Shown: piece by piece, positions 40,415-48,740 of the stretch
Layout: each line of letters opens with the position of its first letter
Position numbering within the stretch: the first letter of the stretch is position 1
Assembly: GCA_016185305.1 (NCBI GenBank)
Contig: JACPNV010000031.1
Span: forward strand, 46,043 to 110,042
DNA length: 64,000 nucleotides
From: Actinomycetota bacterium
GTDB lineage: Bacteria; Actinomycetota; Acidimicrobiia; Acidimicrobiales; Acidimicrobilacustridaceae
Direction: 5' to 3'
The notes under the pieces: generated by a model
Databases searched by the model: none
Told to the model about the DNA's origin: nothing
The model's input: the letters and a program-made list of their open reading frames with translations, nothing else
Program-made: the position numbers and the translations under genes

Positions 40415-40876
40415 ATGACGATTGAGGTCGGGGACGAAGCGCCTGATTTCGAGTTGAAGAGTCCCGACAACGAGGTCGTGAAGCTCTCGAGCTTCCGCGG
40501 CAACAAACCCGTGCTGCTCGTGTTCTACCCGTTCACCTTCACCGGCGTCTGCGAGGGCGAGCTGTGCCGGATCCGCGACGACTTCAGCCAGTTCGAAGCG
40601 GCCGGCGTGCAGGTGCTCGCCGTCTCGTGCGATTCCAAGAACGCCCAGCGCGTGTGGACCGAACAACTCGGGTTCCCTTATCTCGTGCTGTCCGACTTCT
40701 GGCCGCACGGTGCCGCGGCGCGGGCCTTCGGCGTCTTCAATGAAGCGCTCGGCTGCGCGAACCGCGCCACGTTCTTGATCGACAAGAGCGGCGTGGTCGT
40801 CGACACCTTTGCCACCGACAACCTCGGCACGGCGCGCGACCCCGAGCGCTACACCGAGGCGTTGGCAAAGCTGTGA
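40415..40876 (+). CDS. AhpE-like peroxiredoxin
   Basis: A 153-residue thiol peroxidase that detoxifies hydroperoxides in the cytoplasm. The thioredoxin fold opens EVGDEAPDFELKSPDNEVVK. The peroxidatic cysteine lies in PFTFTGVCEGELC, the AhpE/BCP-like signature (T-x-x-C), with a second cysteine five residues later that might act as a resolving thiol; mycobacterial AhpE lacks it. The remainder (VLSDFWPHGAAARAFGVFNE, ATFLIDKSGVV) matches the family. The ATG at 40415 follows GAAGGA, a plausible ribosome site. Convergent with dapE. Confidence 0.9.
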   Translation: MTIEVGDEAPDFELKSPDNEVVKLSSFRGNKPVLLVFYPFTFTGVCEGELCRIRDDFSQFEAAGVQVLAVSCDSKNAQRVWTEQLGFPYLVLSDFWPHGAAARAFGVFNEALGCANRATFLIDKSGVVVDTFATDNLGTARDPERYTEALAKL

Positions 40877-40895
40877 CCGGCTGACCGGCGCGGGC

Positions 40896-41966
40896 TCAGC
40901 CCGCGCCTTTGGACAGCAAGTCGAAGGTGGCGGCCCAAACGGCGCCGAGCCGGTCGCGGTCGACGTGTTCGCCAGCGGTGTGGGCGACCGTGCTGTCGCC
41001 CGGGCCGAAGTTGGCGGCCGGGATGCCATGCTCGGCAAAACGCGCCACATCGGTCCAGCCCAACTTGGCCCGCACCCCGAGCTGGTTCCGATCGCGCAGG
41101 GTGGCCAGCAGCGGGTGGTCCAGCCCCGGCGCCGCGCCGCCGGCCACCTCAACCACGTCGAGCTCGTCGCCGGCACCGAGATGGGGTGCCAACACGTCGC
41201 GGACGTGGGCTTCAGCTTCAGCGGGGGTTCTGTCCGGCGCGAACCGGTGGTTGATCACGAGCTGGGCCGAGTCGGGGACAACATTGCCAGCGACGCCACC
41301 GGAGACCGACACCGCCTGCAGCGCCTCGCGGTACTCGCAGCCGTCGAGCACCGGGCGGCGCTCTTCATAGCGGTCGAGCTCGGCGAGCACTCGCCCGAGG
41401 CGGTGGATCGCGTTCGTTCCCATCCACGGTCGAGCCGTGTGGGCTCGCGCTCCGGCCAGCGTGACCGACATACGCATGGTGCCCTGGCAGCCGGCTTCGA
41501 GTATGCCGCCGGTCGGCTCTCCGATGAGCGCAGCGTCGCCGGCCACCAGGTCGGGCCTCGTCTCGAACAGCTCGAGCAGACCGCTCTCGGCAGCCGCGAT
41601 CTCTTCCCGGGCGTAGAACACGTAGCTCACGTCAACGGCAGGTTCGGCGATCGTCGTCGCGGCCTCGAGCATGATGGCGATCCCGCCTTTCATGTCGGCC
41701 GAGCCGAGTCCCCACAATCGGTCGCCGTCGATCTTGGGTTGGTCGTTCCCGTTGGGCGGAACGGTGTCGGTGTGGCCGACCAGAAGCACCCTTCGCGACC
41801 GGAACAACTCGGTGCGCGCCACCACGTTGTCGCCCACCCGTTCGACGCGCAGCCACGGGATGCCGCGCAAGCGGGCTTCGATCAAGCTGCACAACGCATC
41901 CTCGTCGTGCGAGACCGAGGGAACGGCCACAAGCTCGGCGGTCTGCGCGAGCAGGTCGGTCGCCAT
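40896..41966 (-). CDS. dapE: succinyl-diaminopimelate desuccinylase
   Basis: A 356-residue M20 metallopeptidase-family enzyme that removes succinate from N-succinyl-LL-diaminopimelate in lysine and cell-wall synthesis. Metal-binding and catalytic positions are visible: LLVGHTDTVPPN (His, Asp), GLGSADMKGGIAIM (Asp), VFYAREEIAAAESG (catalytic Glu pair), LIGEPTGG, and a C-terminal GDSTVAHTAGEHV (His). It starts 2 bases after the dapD stop, so the two are co-transcribed. The length fits the actinobacterial form. Confidence 0.94.
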   Translation of the reverse strand: MATDLLAQTAELVAVPSVSHDEDALCSLIEARLRGIPWLRVERVGDNVVARTELFRSRRVLLVGHTDTVPPNGNDQPKIDGDRLWGLGSADMKGGIAIMLEAATTIAEPAVDVSYVFYAREEIAAAESGLLELFETRPDLVAGDAALIGEPTGGILEAGCQGTMRMSVTLAGARAHTARPWMGTNAIHRLGRVLAELDRYEERRPVLDGCEYREALQAVSVSGGVAGNVVPDSAQLVINHRFAPDRTPAEAEAHVRDVLAPHLGAGDELDVVEVAGGAAPGLDHPLLATLRDRNQLGVRAKLGWTDVARFAEHGIPAANFGPGDSTVAHTAGEHVDRDRLGAVWAATFDLLSKGAG

Positions 41967-41968
41967 CG

Positions 41969-42793
41969 TCAGACGCTGACGCCGTGCTCGCGCAGGATCT
42001 CGTTGAGCTTGGACTTGTCGTGCCGCTCGCCCGGCGCCAGTCGCTTGAGCAACAAGACGCATGGCAATCCGAACTCGCCCCCCGGGAACTCCTTGCGGCG
42101 CGAGGCCTGCACACCGACGGACCAGGCGGGCACGACCCCGCGTGACAGCTCGTCGCCGGTCTGGCTGTCGATGACCGGGATGGACGGGTTGAGGATCACG
42201 CCCTCACCGAGCACGCTGCCCTCTCCCACGCGGGCCCCTTGGGTGATCATGCACCGGCTGCCGACCATTACTTCGTCCTCGATGATGACGGGCGAAGCCT
42301 GCGGCGGCTCGAGCACGCCCCCGATGCCGACGCCGCCGGACAGGTGGACGTTGCGGCCGACCTGGGCGCACGAGCCGACGGTCGCCCAGGTGTCGACCAT
42401 GGTGCCCGACCCGACCCGGGCGCCGACGTTCACGTAGCTGGGCATGAGGATGACGCCCGGCTCGAGAAAGGAGCCGAACCGGGCCGACGCACCGGGCACC
42501 ACCCGCACGCCGGCTGCTTCGAAGTCGTTCTTCAGCGGGATCTTGTCGGCGTACTCGAACGGCGGCGCCTCGATCGTCTCCAGCTTCGCCTGCTTGAAGT
42601 AGAGCAGGATCGCGAGCTTCAGCCATCGGTGGACGATGACCTCGCCGGCCGGGCCGATCTCTGCCACCCGCGCCTCGCCCCGGTCGAGCAACGTGATCGC
42701 TTCGAGGATGGCGTGGTTCGCGTCGGCGTCGTCGACCGACAGGTCGGCCCGGTGCTCCCACAGCTCTTCGATCGTTGCTCGCAGGTCAGCCAT
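41969..42793 (-). CDS. dapD: 2,3,4,5-tetrahydropyridine-2,6-dicarboxylate N-succinyltransferase
   Basis: A 274-residue left-handed beta-helix (hexapeptide-repeat) enzyme that succinylates tetrahydrodipicolinate. The N-terminus (ADLRATIEELWEHRADLSV) and WLKLAILLYFK match the E. coli-type DapD of about 274 residues rather than the longer mycobacterial type. The repeats are visible in FGSFLEPGVILMPSYVNVGA and RVGSGTMVDTWATVGSCAQV, and the C-terminus has RRKEFPGGEFGLPCVLLLK. Its start overlaps the preceding gene's end by 8 bases. With dapC, dapE and dapF nearby it completes the succinylase branch. Confidence 0.95.
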   Translation of the reverse strand: MADLRATIEELWEHRADLSVDDADANHAILEAITLLDRGEARVAEIGPAGEVIVHRWLKLAILLYFKQAKLETIEAPPFEYADKIPLKNDFEAAGVRVVPGASARFGSFLEPGVILMPSYVNVGARVGSGTMVDTWATVGSCAQVGRNVHLSGGVGIGGVLEPPQASPVIIEDEVMVGSRCMITQGARVGEGSVLGEGVILNPSIPVIDSQTGDELSRGVVPAWSVGVQASRRKEFPGGEFGLPCVLLLKRLAPGERHDKSKLNEILREHGVSV

Positions 42794-43445
42794 GGGTGAA
42801 CACGCTACCGCTTGGCACCAGGTCGTCTCGCGGCCCGGCCAGCCGCCGATACCGTCGGCGCGCGACGAAGATGAGGGTGAGACCCAACGCGAGCGGAGTC
42901 ACGGCCAGGACGAGCACGCCCGGCCACGAGCCGATCCACGTCGTGGCCACTTCCTGGCCGATGGCGAGCGTGCCGCCGGTCGAGAGGCCGTAGCCAGCGG
43001 CGGACCCGCGGCGGAGCGGAACCACGCGCACGTGATAGGCGCCGGGGGTGTCGACGGTGAACCGGGCGATGGCCCGGCCCTCGGTCCATGGCGTGCGGTA
43101 GGGCATCGGGCTCGCTTCGGTGTTGGGCGAGATGAGCTGCTCGACCGGGACGACATCGCCCCCCCTGCTGGTCACGCCGATCGTGTAGGGCGGAGGCGGG
43201 GACGGCGCTGATGCTCCGGCGCGCTCCTCGAACACGAAGTAGGTGCCCGGCCGGCTGATCTCTTCCACCCGGTCACCGGCCCGGACCGAGAACCGGTCGA
43301 AACGCAGCGGCGTCAGCTGCAACCAGATGAGGAGGCCGATGATCGAACCGGCGCACAGGACAGCGCCGGCCGCGAGGCCCACTCGTCGGGGTCGGCGCGA
43401 ACCGTGCTTGACAGGGAACGGCTCAACGAGGGGCCGAGGGATCAC
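42786..43445 (-). CDS. hypothetical membrane protein with two helices
   Basis: A 219-residue protein with an N-terminal membrane helix (VGLAAGAVLCAGSIIGLLIW), a central extracytoplasmic beta-rich domain (FSVRAGDRVEEISRPGTYFV, VDTPGAYHVRVVPLRRG) and a C-terminal helix (WPGVLVLAVTPLALGLTLIF) with a short basic tail. The layout (two helices enclosing a sandwich domain with an AYHVRV strand) resembles the gene encoded further upstream at 43578-44351. It lies just upstream of dapD, overlapping it by 8 bases. Function is unknown. Confidence 0.75.
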   Translation of the reverse strand: MIPRPLVEPFPVKHGSRRPRRVGLAAGAVLCAGSIIGLLIWLQLTPLRFDRFSVRAGDRVEEISRPGTYFVFEERAGASAPSPPPPYTIGVTSRGGDVVPVEQLISPNTEASPMPYRTPWTEGRAIARFTVDTPGAYHVRVVPLRRGSAAGYGLSTGGTLAIGQEVATTWIGSWPGVLVLAVTPLALGLTLIFVARRRYRRLAGPRDDLVPSGSVFTHG

Positions 43446-43577
43446 CGCGCCATTGTGGCTCGCGATGGGCCGGGTTGGGCTTCGTCATCTGACCGAGCAA
43501 CAGTCGTGCACGGTTCAGCGGTGATAGCCGAGTCGCCGTGCAGACGCCCGCGATCTGATGAAGTCGATGTACGGCGA

Positions 43578-44351
43578 TCAGAACGACGACGGAGGAGTGC
43601 CCGGTGGTGGCGGCGACGGTGGCGCATCGGCAGGTGGCGGGCCCGGCACAGGCGGCGGGCTGCCATAGCCGCCGGGCGGACCGGGCGGCGGAGCCGGGGC
43701 CGGCGGCGGGCTGCCGTAGCCGCCGGGTTGGCCGTAGCCGCCACCGGGGGGTGGACCGGTGTACGGCGCCGGGCCGCTGACGTTCTTGTTCTTGGAGCGC
43801 CGCACCAACCAGACGATGGCGAGGACGACCGAGAGGATGAACAGCGCCGAGGCGACACCTACCCCGATGACGATTCGCCGGCCGATGGACCCCAGATCGA
43901 TCGAGAGGACATAGACCCGCGCCCGGCTGGCCGAGGCCGACGATGACCCGCTCACGGTGATCTCGTACGCCCCGGTCGATGTGGCGTTGAAGGAGCCGAT
44001 CGAGCGGAACGCGCCACTTCCGGACGAACCAGAGCTCGACGTCGACGTATCGACGGGAACGCTGTTGCCGTTCGGGCCGGTGACCGAAACGGTCGGGTCG
44101 ATGGCCGGCAGCGTCGTGCCGTTGGTGTTGCCGAGCAGCAACCACTGCGGGCCCGTCGTGTTCACGTTGACCGAACCGGAATCGCCGATGGCGATGCTCG
44201 GGGCCGTGCCCAGGTCGTTGATGATGCCGACGAAGCCACCGAGCGCCCACACGAAGCCCCCGATGAACACGACGATGCTCAGGAAAAAGATCAGGAGGCT
44301 GACGATGCAACCGCCCGCGCCAACCTTCTTCTGCGTTTGAGGAGCAGCCAT
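43578..44351 (-). CDS. hypothetical membrane protein with Pro/Gly-rich cytoplasmic tail
   Basis: A 257-residue protein: a short N-terminus, a first membrane helix (CIVSLLIFFLSIVVFIGGFV), an extracytoplasmic domain of about 120 residues ending TGAYEITVSG, a second helix (IVIGVGVASALFILSVVLAI), and a long Pro/Gly/Tyr-rich tail with repeated GGYGSPPP units. Such tails are common on actinobacterial membrane proteins and may mediate clustering. It shares topology with the neighbouring 42786-43445 gene. The start is ATG 44351, as the extra residues come only from a TTG. Its place between dapC and dapD suggests co-expression, not function. Confidence 0.75.
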   Translation of the reverse strand: MAAPQTQKKVGAGGCIVSLLIFFLSIVVFIGGFVWALGGFVGIINDLGTAPSIAIGDSGSVNVNTTGPQWLLLGNTNGTTLPAIDPTVSVTGPNGNSVPVDTSTSSSGSSGSGAFRSIGSFNATSTGAYEITVSGSSSASASRARVYVLSIDLGSIGRRIVIGVGVASALFILSVVLAIVWLVRRSKNKNVSGPAPYTGPPPGGGYGQPGGYGSPPPAPAPPPGPPGGYGSPPPVPGPPPADAPPSPPPPGTPPSSF

Positions 44352-44399
44352 CTGCAAAGTGTGCCGCGTTTGCGAGCTCTGTGCCGTGATGGAGGGCGC

Positions 44400-45545
44400 T
44401 CAACCCCGGCAACGCCGTTCGAGCAGGTCGATCCGGTCGTCAGGCCGCACCGCGGCGATCCGCACGTGGTCGCGCGCGCTGTCGCCGTAGAACTCCCCTG
44501 GTGAGACGAGCATGCCCAACTCGCTCGCCATCCGGCGGGCGAACGCCCACGCATCACCGCCCGGGGCCAGCACCCAGAGATAGAAGCCGCCCCGAGGCAT
44601 CGGCGCGGCGGCGCCGACCGCGGCGAGGATGCTGCGCAGCCGGGCGAGCCGCCGGCGGTAGATCTCCCGCTGCTGGTCGACGTGCTCGTCATCGGCCCAC
44701 GCTGCGGCCGCCAGCGCTTGCACCGGGCCGGGATCCATGAAGCCGGCGTGCTTGCGAACCTCGCGGAGAAACGACACCACGGTGTGATCGCCGGCGTAGA
44801 ACCCGGCCCGGATGCCGGCGAGGTTGTTTCGCTTCGAGATCGAGTGGACCGCGACCACACCATCGGTGCCGTGCTCGAGGATCGTGCGCGGCCGGCCGTC
44901 CCAGGTGAACTCGGCGTAGCACTCGTCGCTGAAGACGGTGACGTCGTTGGCGCGGCCCCACGCCGCAGCCGCCCCGAGATCATCGAGCTCGCCGGTGGGA
45001 TTCGAGGGGCTGTTCACCCAGAGGCACAGCGCCCGTCGCGCGTCATCAGGGTCGACGGAGGGGAGATCGAGGGTGCCGTCGGGCCTCGTGGCGATCGGCA
45101 CCGCCCGGCACCCGGCGAGGGTCGCGCCCATCGCGTACGACGGGTAGCTGATGGCGGGATAGAGCACGGTGTCGCGCCACGGTGTGCGGAGGTGCAGCCA
45201 GTGCGGGAGCCCGGCGACCAGCTCCTTGGTGCCGATGCACGCCGCGAGGCACGACGGATCGACCTCGGCATCGAGCCGGCGTTTGACCCACCCCGCCGCC
45301 GCGTCGCGGAAGGCCGGCGAGCCGATCGAGAAGGGATAGCCCCGTTCGGCGTCGCTGCGGGAGAGCACGTCGGCGGTGAACGGTGGGGGCGGGTCGGTCG
45401 GCGTGCCGACCGACAGGTCGACACAGCCGCCATCGTGGCCATCCGCGATCGCTCTCAGCTCGTCGAGGCGGTCATAGGGGTATGGCGGCGGGTCGAACCC
45501 CTCTCGCCCGGTCACGTCACGCGCCTTCGATGAATCGTCTCTCAC
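44400..45545 (-). CDS. dapC: N-succinyldiaminopimelate aminotransferase
   Basis: A 381-residue class I/II PLP aminotransferase. The PLP lysine is in HSISKRNNLAGIRAGF; the cofactor-binding LWVNSPSNPTGE and VFSDECYAEFTW carry the conserved Asn, Asp and Tyr. The arginine for the substrate carboxylate is in DHVRIAAVRPDDR. The opening PPPYPYDRLDELRAIADGHD matches actinobacterial DapC. It converts N-succinyl-2-amino-6-ketopimelate to N-succinyl-diaminopimelate with glutamate. The GTG at 45545 overlaps the hflX stop as GTGA, which fixes the start. Confidence 0.9.
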   Translation of the reverse strand: MRDDSSKARDVTGREGFDPPPYPYDRLDELRAIADGHDGGCVDLSVGTPTDPPPPFTADVLSRSDAERGYPFSIGSPAFRDAAAGWVKRRLDAEVDPSCLAACIGTKELVAGLPHWLHLRTPWRDTVLYPAISYPSYAMGATLAGCRAVPIATRPDGTLDLPSVDPDDARRALCLWVNSPSNPTGELDDLGAAAAWGRANDVTVFSDECYAEFTWDGRPRTILEHGTDGVVAVHSISKRNNLAGIRAGFYAGDHTVVSFLREVRKHAGFMDPGPVQALAAAAWADDEHVDQQREIYRRRLARLRSILAAVGAAAPMPRGGFYLWVLAPGGDAWAFARRMASELGMLVSPGEFYGDSARDHVRIAAVRPDDRIDLLERRCRG

Positions 45546-46894
45546 GCCGAGGCGACGACCCATTCAGCGAGGCGGGTGACCGCGGCATCGCCGAGCCGGG
45601 CCCGGATTTTCATGCCGGCATCGGTGACTTGCTCGGCGATGACCTCACCGTCGCGGTGGATCGACGCCAGCACGTCGCCCCGATCGAACGGGATCTGCAG
45701 CTCGACCACAGCGGTGAGCGCGCGGAGGCGATCGCCGATGGACCGCAACAACACGTCGATGCCCTCCCCTGTCGCGGCCGAGACCTGCACCGCACCTTCG
45801 TGCTGTGCGGCCAGCCGCTTCGCCTCCGGCCCCGCGACATCGGCCTTGTTGAAGACCAAGAGCTCGGGGAGCTGCGCAGCGTCTATCTCGGCGAGCACAT
45901 CGCGAACGGCACCGATCTGCTCTTCGGGCGCGGGGGCTGTCGCGTCGACGACATGCACGAGAAGATCGGCCTCGGCGACGACGTCGAGCGTCGAGGTGAA
46001 CGCCTTGACCAACTGGTGCGGCAGCTTCCGCACGAAGCCGACCGTGTCGGTGAGCAGGACCGCCTCGCCGCCAGGTAGGTCGAGCCGCCGCGTCGTGGCG
46101 TCGAGCGTGGCGAACAAGCGATCTTCGACGAGCACGCCGGAATCGGTCAACCGGTTGAGCAGGGTCGACTTGCCGGCATTCGTGTAGCCGACGATGGCGA
46201 CGGTGGCGAGCTGCGAGCGGCGGCGAGCCTTGCGCTGGGTGGCGCGATGGCGGGCGATGTCACGCAGGTCGCCTTCGAGCTTGTGGATGCGGCGGACGAT
46301 GCGACGCCGATCGACTTCGAGCTGGGTTTCGCCCGGCCCTCTGGTCCCGATGTGGCCCGCTTGCTGGCTCAGTGCCGAGCCCTTCCCGCGGAGCCGGGGC
46401 AGCCGGTAGCGCAGTTGCGCCAGCTCGACTTGCGCCTTGCCCTCCTGGCTGTGGGCGTTCTGGGCGAAGATGTCGAGGATCACCGCGGTGCGGTCGAGCG
46501 CGGTGCGGCCGAGGAGCTTCTCCAGGTTGAACTGCTGCGCGGGCGTGAGCTCATCGTCGAACACGACCGTGTCGGCATCGACCCTGTCGGCCAGCTCGCG
46601 CAGTTCGGTGGCTTTGCCGGTGCCTATGTAGGTCGAAGCCTCGGGAGCGATCCGGCGTTGGGCCACGCGTGCCACGGCATCGGCGCCCGCGGTGTCGACC
46701 AGCAGCTCGAGCTCGTCGAGCGAGCGCTGGGTGTCGCCGTCGGTAGCGGCCGGCGTCGTCAGGCCGACGAGCACGATCTTCTCCCGGAAGGTGCGTTCGA
46801 TGAGTCCGCTCGCCGCGCCGCCGTACTCGCCGAACGCGCCGCGATGGCTGCCGCCGTGCTGGTCGACCGGTTCGCCGCGTTCGTGCTTCGGCAT
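45542..46894 (-). CDS. hflX: ribosome-associated GTPase HflX
   Basis: A 450-residue GTPase. The HflX N-terminal domain is present (STYIGTGKATELRELADRV, FDDELTPAQQFNLEKLLGRT). The GTPase domain has GYTNAGKSTLLNRL (G1), DTVGFVRKLPHQLV (G3) and LLVFNKADV (G4). HflX splits stalled or stress-inactivated 70S ribosomes and is linked to antibiotic and heat tolerance. The arginine-rich RRRIVRRIHKLEGDL linker contacts the ribosome. Its ATG overlaps the dapF stop (ATGA) and its stop overlaps the dapC GTG. Confidence 0.97.
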   Translation of the reverse strand: MPKHERGEPVDQHGGSHRGAFGEYGGAASGLIERTFREKIVLVGLTTPAATDGDTQRSLDELELLVDTAGADAVARVAQRRIAPEASTYIGTGKATELRELADRVDADTVVFDDELTPAQQFNLEKLLGRTALDRTAVILDIFAQNAHSQEGKAQVELAQLRYRLPRLRGKGSALSQQAGHIGTRGPGETQLEVDRRRIVRRIHKLEGDLRDIARHRATQRKARRRSQLATVAIVGYTNAGKSTLLNRLTDSGVLVEDRLFATLDATTRRLDLPGGEAVLLTDTVGFVRKLPHQLVKAFTSTLDVVAEADLLVHVVDATAPAPEEQIGAVRDVLAEIDAAQLPELLVFNKADVAGPEAKRLAAQHEGAVQVSAATGEGIDVLLRSIGDRLRALTAVVELQIPFDRGDVLASIHRDGEVIAEQVTDAGMKIRARLGDAAVTRLAEWVVASA

Positions 46895-47715
46895 CAGGAC
46901 ACCTCGATGTCGGCGATGTGCTCGGTCGGGCCGATGAGCGTCACCCGGTCATCGGTCGCCACCAGCACGTCGGCGTCGCCGCCGGGCATCGAGATGGTGG
47001 CCCGGGAGTCGAGCTTGTCCCAGCCGTTCAGCACCCAGGCGGTCGCGCACGCCCCGGTTCCACAAGCTGCGGTGACACCGGAACCGCGCTCCCACACCGT
47101 CAGCTCGGCGTGGTCACGGTCGAGGACGCGTACGAACTCGACGTTGATGCCCTCGGTGAAGTTGGCTTCGAGCGCGCTCCCCCGCCGCGCGAGCTCGTCG
47201 CCCCGAGGAAGCTCACCGCCATCGAGGAGGACGACGAGGTGCGGGTTGCCCAAGTCGGCGGTTGCGCTCGGCCCGCCGGCCTCCGCCCCGACGCTTTTTG
47301 GCAGGGACGGGCCGAGCTTGGCCGCGCCCATGTCGACCGTGACGAGCAGCTCGTTCCTTCCGCGGCCGGGGAGGAGGTCGAGCACGCGGATGCCCGCGTC
47401 GGTCGAGACGCGAAGGGCACCCTCGTTCACGCCGCGGGCCATGGCGACCGCCTGGGCGAAGCAGCGTATGCCGTTGCCGCTCATCTCGGCGGGACCGCCG
47501 TCGGCATTGAACAGGTGCATGACGATGTCGATATCGGGTGTCGTGCCCGCGTCGACCGGCACCGAGCCGTGCAGCAGGCCGTCGGCACCGATCCCCCGGT
47601 GGCGGTCGCACAGCCGGCGAGCAAGCTCACCATCCACGTCGACGGCGCGGCCGTTGCGCTCGTCGAGCACGACGAGGAAGTCGTTTCCGAGTCCGTGATG
47701 CTTGGTGAGGTGCAA
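46894..47715 (-). CDS. dapF: diaminopimelate epimerase
   Basis: A 273-residue cofactor-free epimerase that converts LL- to meso-diaminopimelate for lysine and peptidoglycan. The two catalytic cysteines are in EMSGNGIRCFAQ and TAACGTGACATAW; FNADGG and GNPHLVVLLD are also conserved. The TTG at 47715 gives LHLTKHHGLGNDFLVV, exactly where DapF proteins begin. The frame continues upstream to an ATG at 47805 and a TTG overlapping the miaA stop at 47826; a longer N-terminus is possible but would be unusual. Confidence 0.93.
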   Translation of the reverse strand: MHLTKHHGLGNDFLVVLDERNGRAVDVDGELARRLCDRHRGIGADGLLHGSVPVDAGTTPDIDIVMHLFNADGGPAEMSGNGIRCFAQAVAMARGVNEGALRVSTDAGIRVLDLLPGRGRNELLVTVDMGAAKLGPSLPKSVGAEAGGPSATADLGNPHLVVLLDGGELPRGDELARRGSALEANFTEGINVEFVRVLDRDHAELTVWERGSGVTAACGTGACATAWVLNGWDKLDSRATISMPGGDADVLVATDDRVTLIGPTEHIADIEVS

Positions 47716-47822
47716 GCTTGGCTGGTCTCTCGATCGAGCGGGATTGCGCCTACCACCGTAGGCCGGGTCAGTGTTCCAGGCTACGTACTCGTCGTACGCA
47801 CGCATTTCCACGGTCGGGTAGG

Positions 47823-48740
47823 TCAATCGATGATCAGGCGAGGGACCAGCCGCTCGAGATCGTCGTCCGACTCGACGTCATGCCACTCGATCCGTGGGTC
47901 ACGGCGGAACCAGCGCTCTTGTCGGCGGGCGAACCGGCGGGTACGGGCGACGGCGAGCTCGACCGCTTCGGCTTCGGTGAGATCGCCGTCGAGATGGGCA
48001 AGGAGCTCCTTGTAGCCCAGGGCTTGCCGCGCCGTCATCGACAGACCGTTCGGCCGCCCCACGAGCGCGCGCACTTCGGCGAGGAAGCCGGCGTCGAGCT
48101 GGTTCTGGTACCGCTGCTGGATGCGACGATCGAGCAGATCGCGTCGCCAGCGGAGGCCCACGAGGCGGTAGGGCGTCGGTGCGTACTCGGTGAGGCCGGG
48201 TCCGAAGTCGGAGAACGGGCGAGCGCTGCCGATCGTCACCTCAAGGGCGCGGATGACACGGCGGCGGTTGGTGGGTTCCATGCGGCTCGCCGCCACCGGG
48301 TCGAGCATGGCGAGCCGCTCGTGCAGCGCAGCAGTATCGGGCTCAGCCTCCAGCTCTTGCCGCACCTCGTCGTACTGGGGCGGAAGATCGAGATCGTCGA
48401 TGGCGGCGCGAAGGTAGAGGCCGGTACCACCGACGAGGACGGGGACGCCGTTTCGCCGCTCGATGCCGGCGATGGCGGTGCGAAACGCCGCTTGGAACTC
48501 GGCCACGGTGAAGTCGTGCCCAGGGTCGACGAGATCAAGGAGATGGTGCCGATGGCGGGCTTGCTCTTCAGGAGTCGGCTTCGCCGTGCCGATGTCCATC
48601 CCGCGATACACCTGCATCGAGTCGATCGACACGAGCTCGGCGTTCGCGAGATGGTCGGCCATCTGGAGCGCCAGCCACGACTTCCCCGACGCGGTCGGGC
48701 CGACGATGGCGATGCCCCCCTGTCCCGAGTGAGCGCTCAA
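47823..48740 (-). CDS. miaA: tRNA dimethylallyltransferase
   Basis: A 305-residue enzyme that adds a dimethylallyl group to A37 of tRNAs reading UNN codons. The P-loop is AIVGPTASGKSWLAL. LVSIDSMQVYRGMDIGTAKP carries the catalytic aspartate, and PVLVGGTGLYLRA and MTARQALGYKELLAHL are family signatures. The start is a TTG at 48740 that overlaps the miaB stop (TTGA), the only start consistent with the P-loop position. It works directly before MiaB on the same nucleotide. Confidence 0.95.
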   Translation of the reverse strand: MSAHSGQGGIAIVGPTASGKSWLALQMADHLANAELVSIDSMQVYRGMDIGTAKPTPEEQARHRHHLLDLVDPGHDFTVAEFQAAFRTAIAGIERRNGVPVLVGGTGLYLRAAIDDLDLPPQYDEVRQELEAEPDTAALHERLAMLDPVAASRMEPTNRRRVIRALEVTIGSARPFSDFGPGLTEYAPTPYRLVGLRWRRDLLDRRIQQRYQNQLDAGFLAEVRALVGRPNGLSMTARQALGYKELLAHLDGDLTEAEAVELAVARTRRFARRQERWFRRDPRIEWHDVESDDDLERLVPRLIID

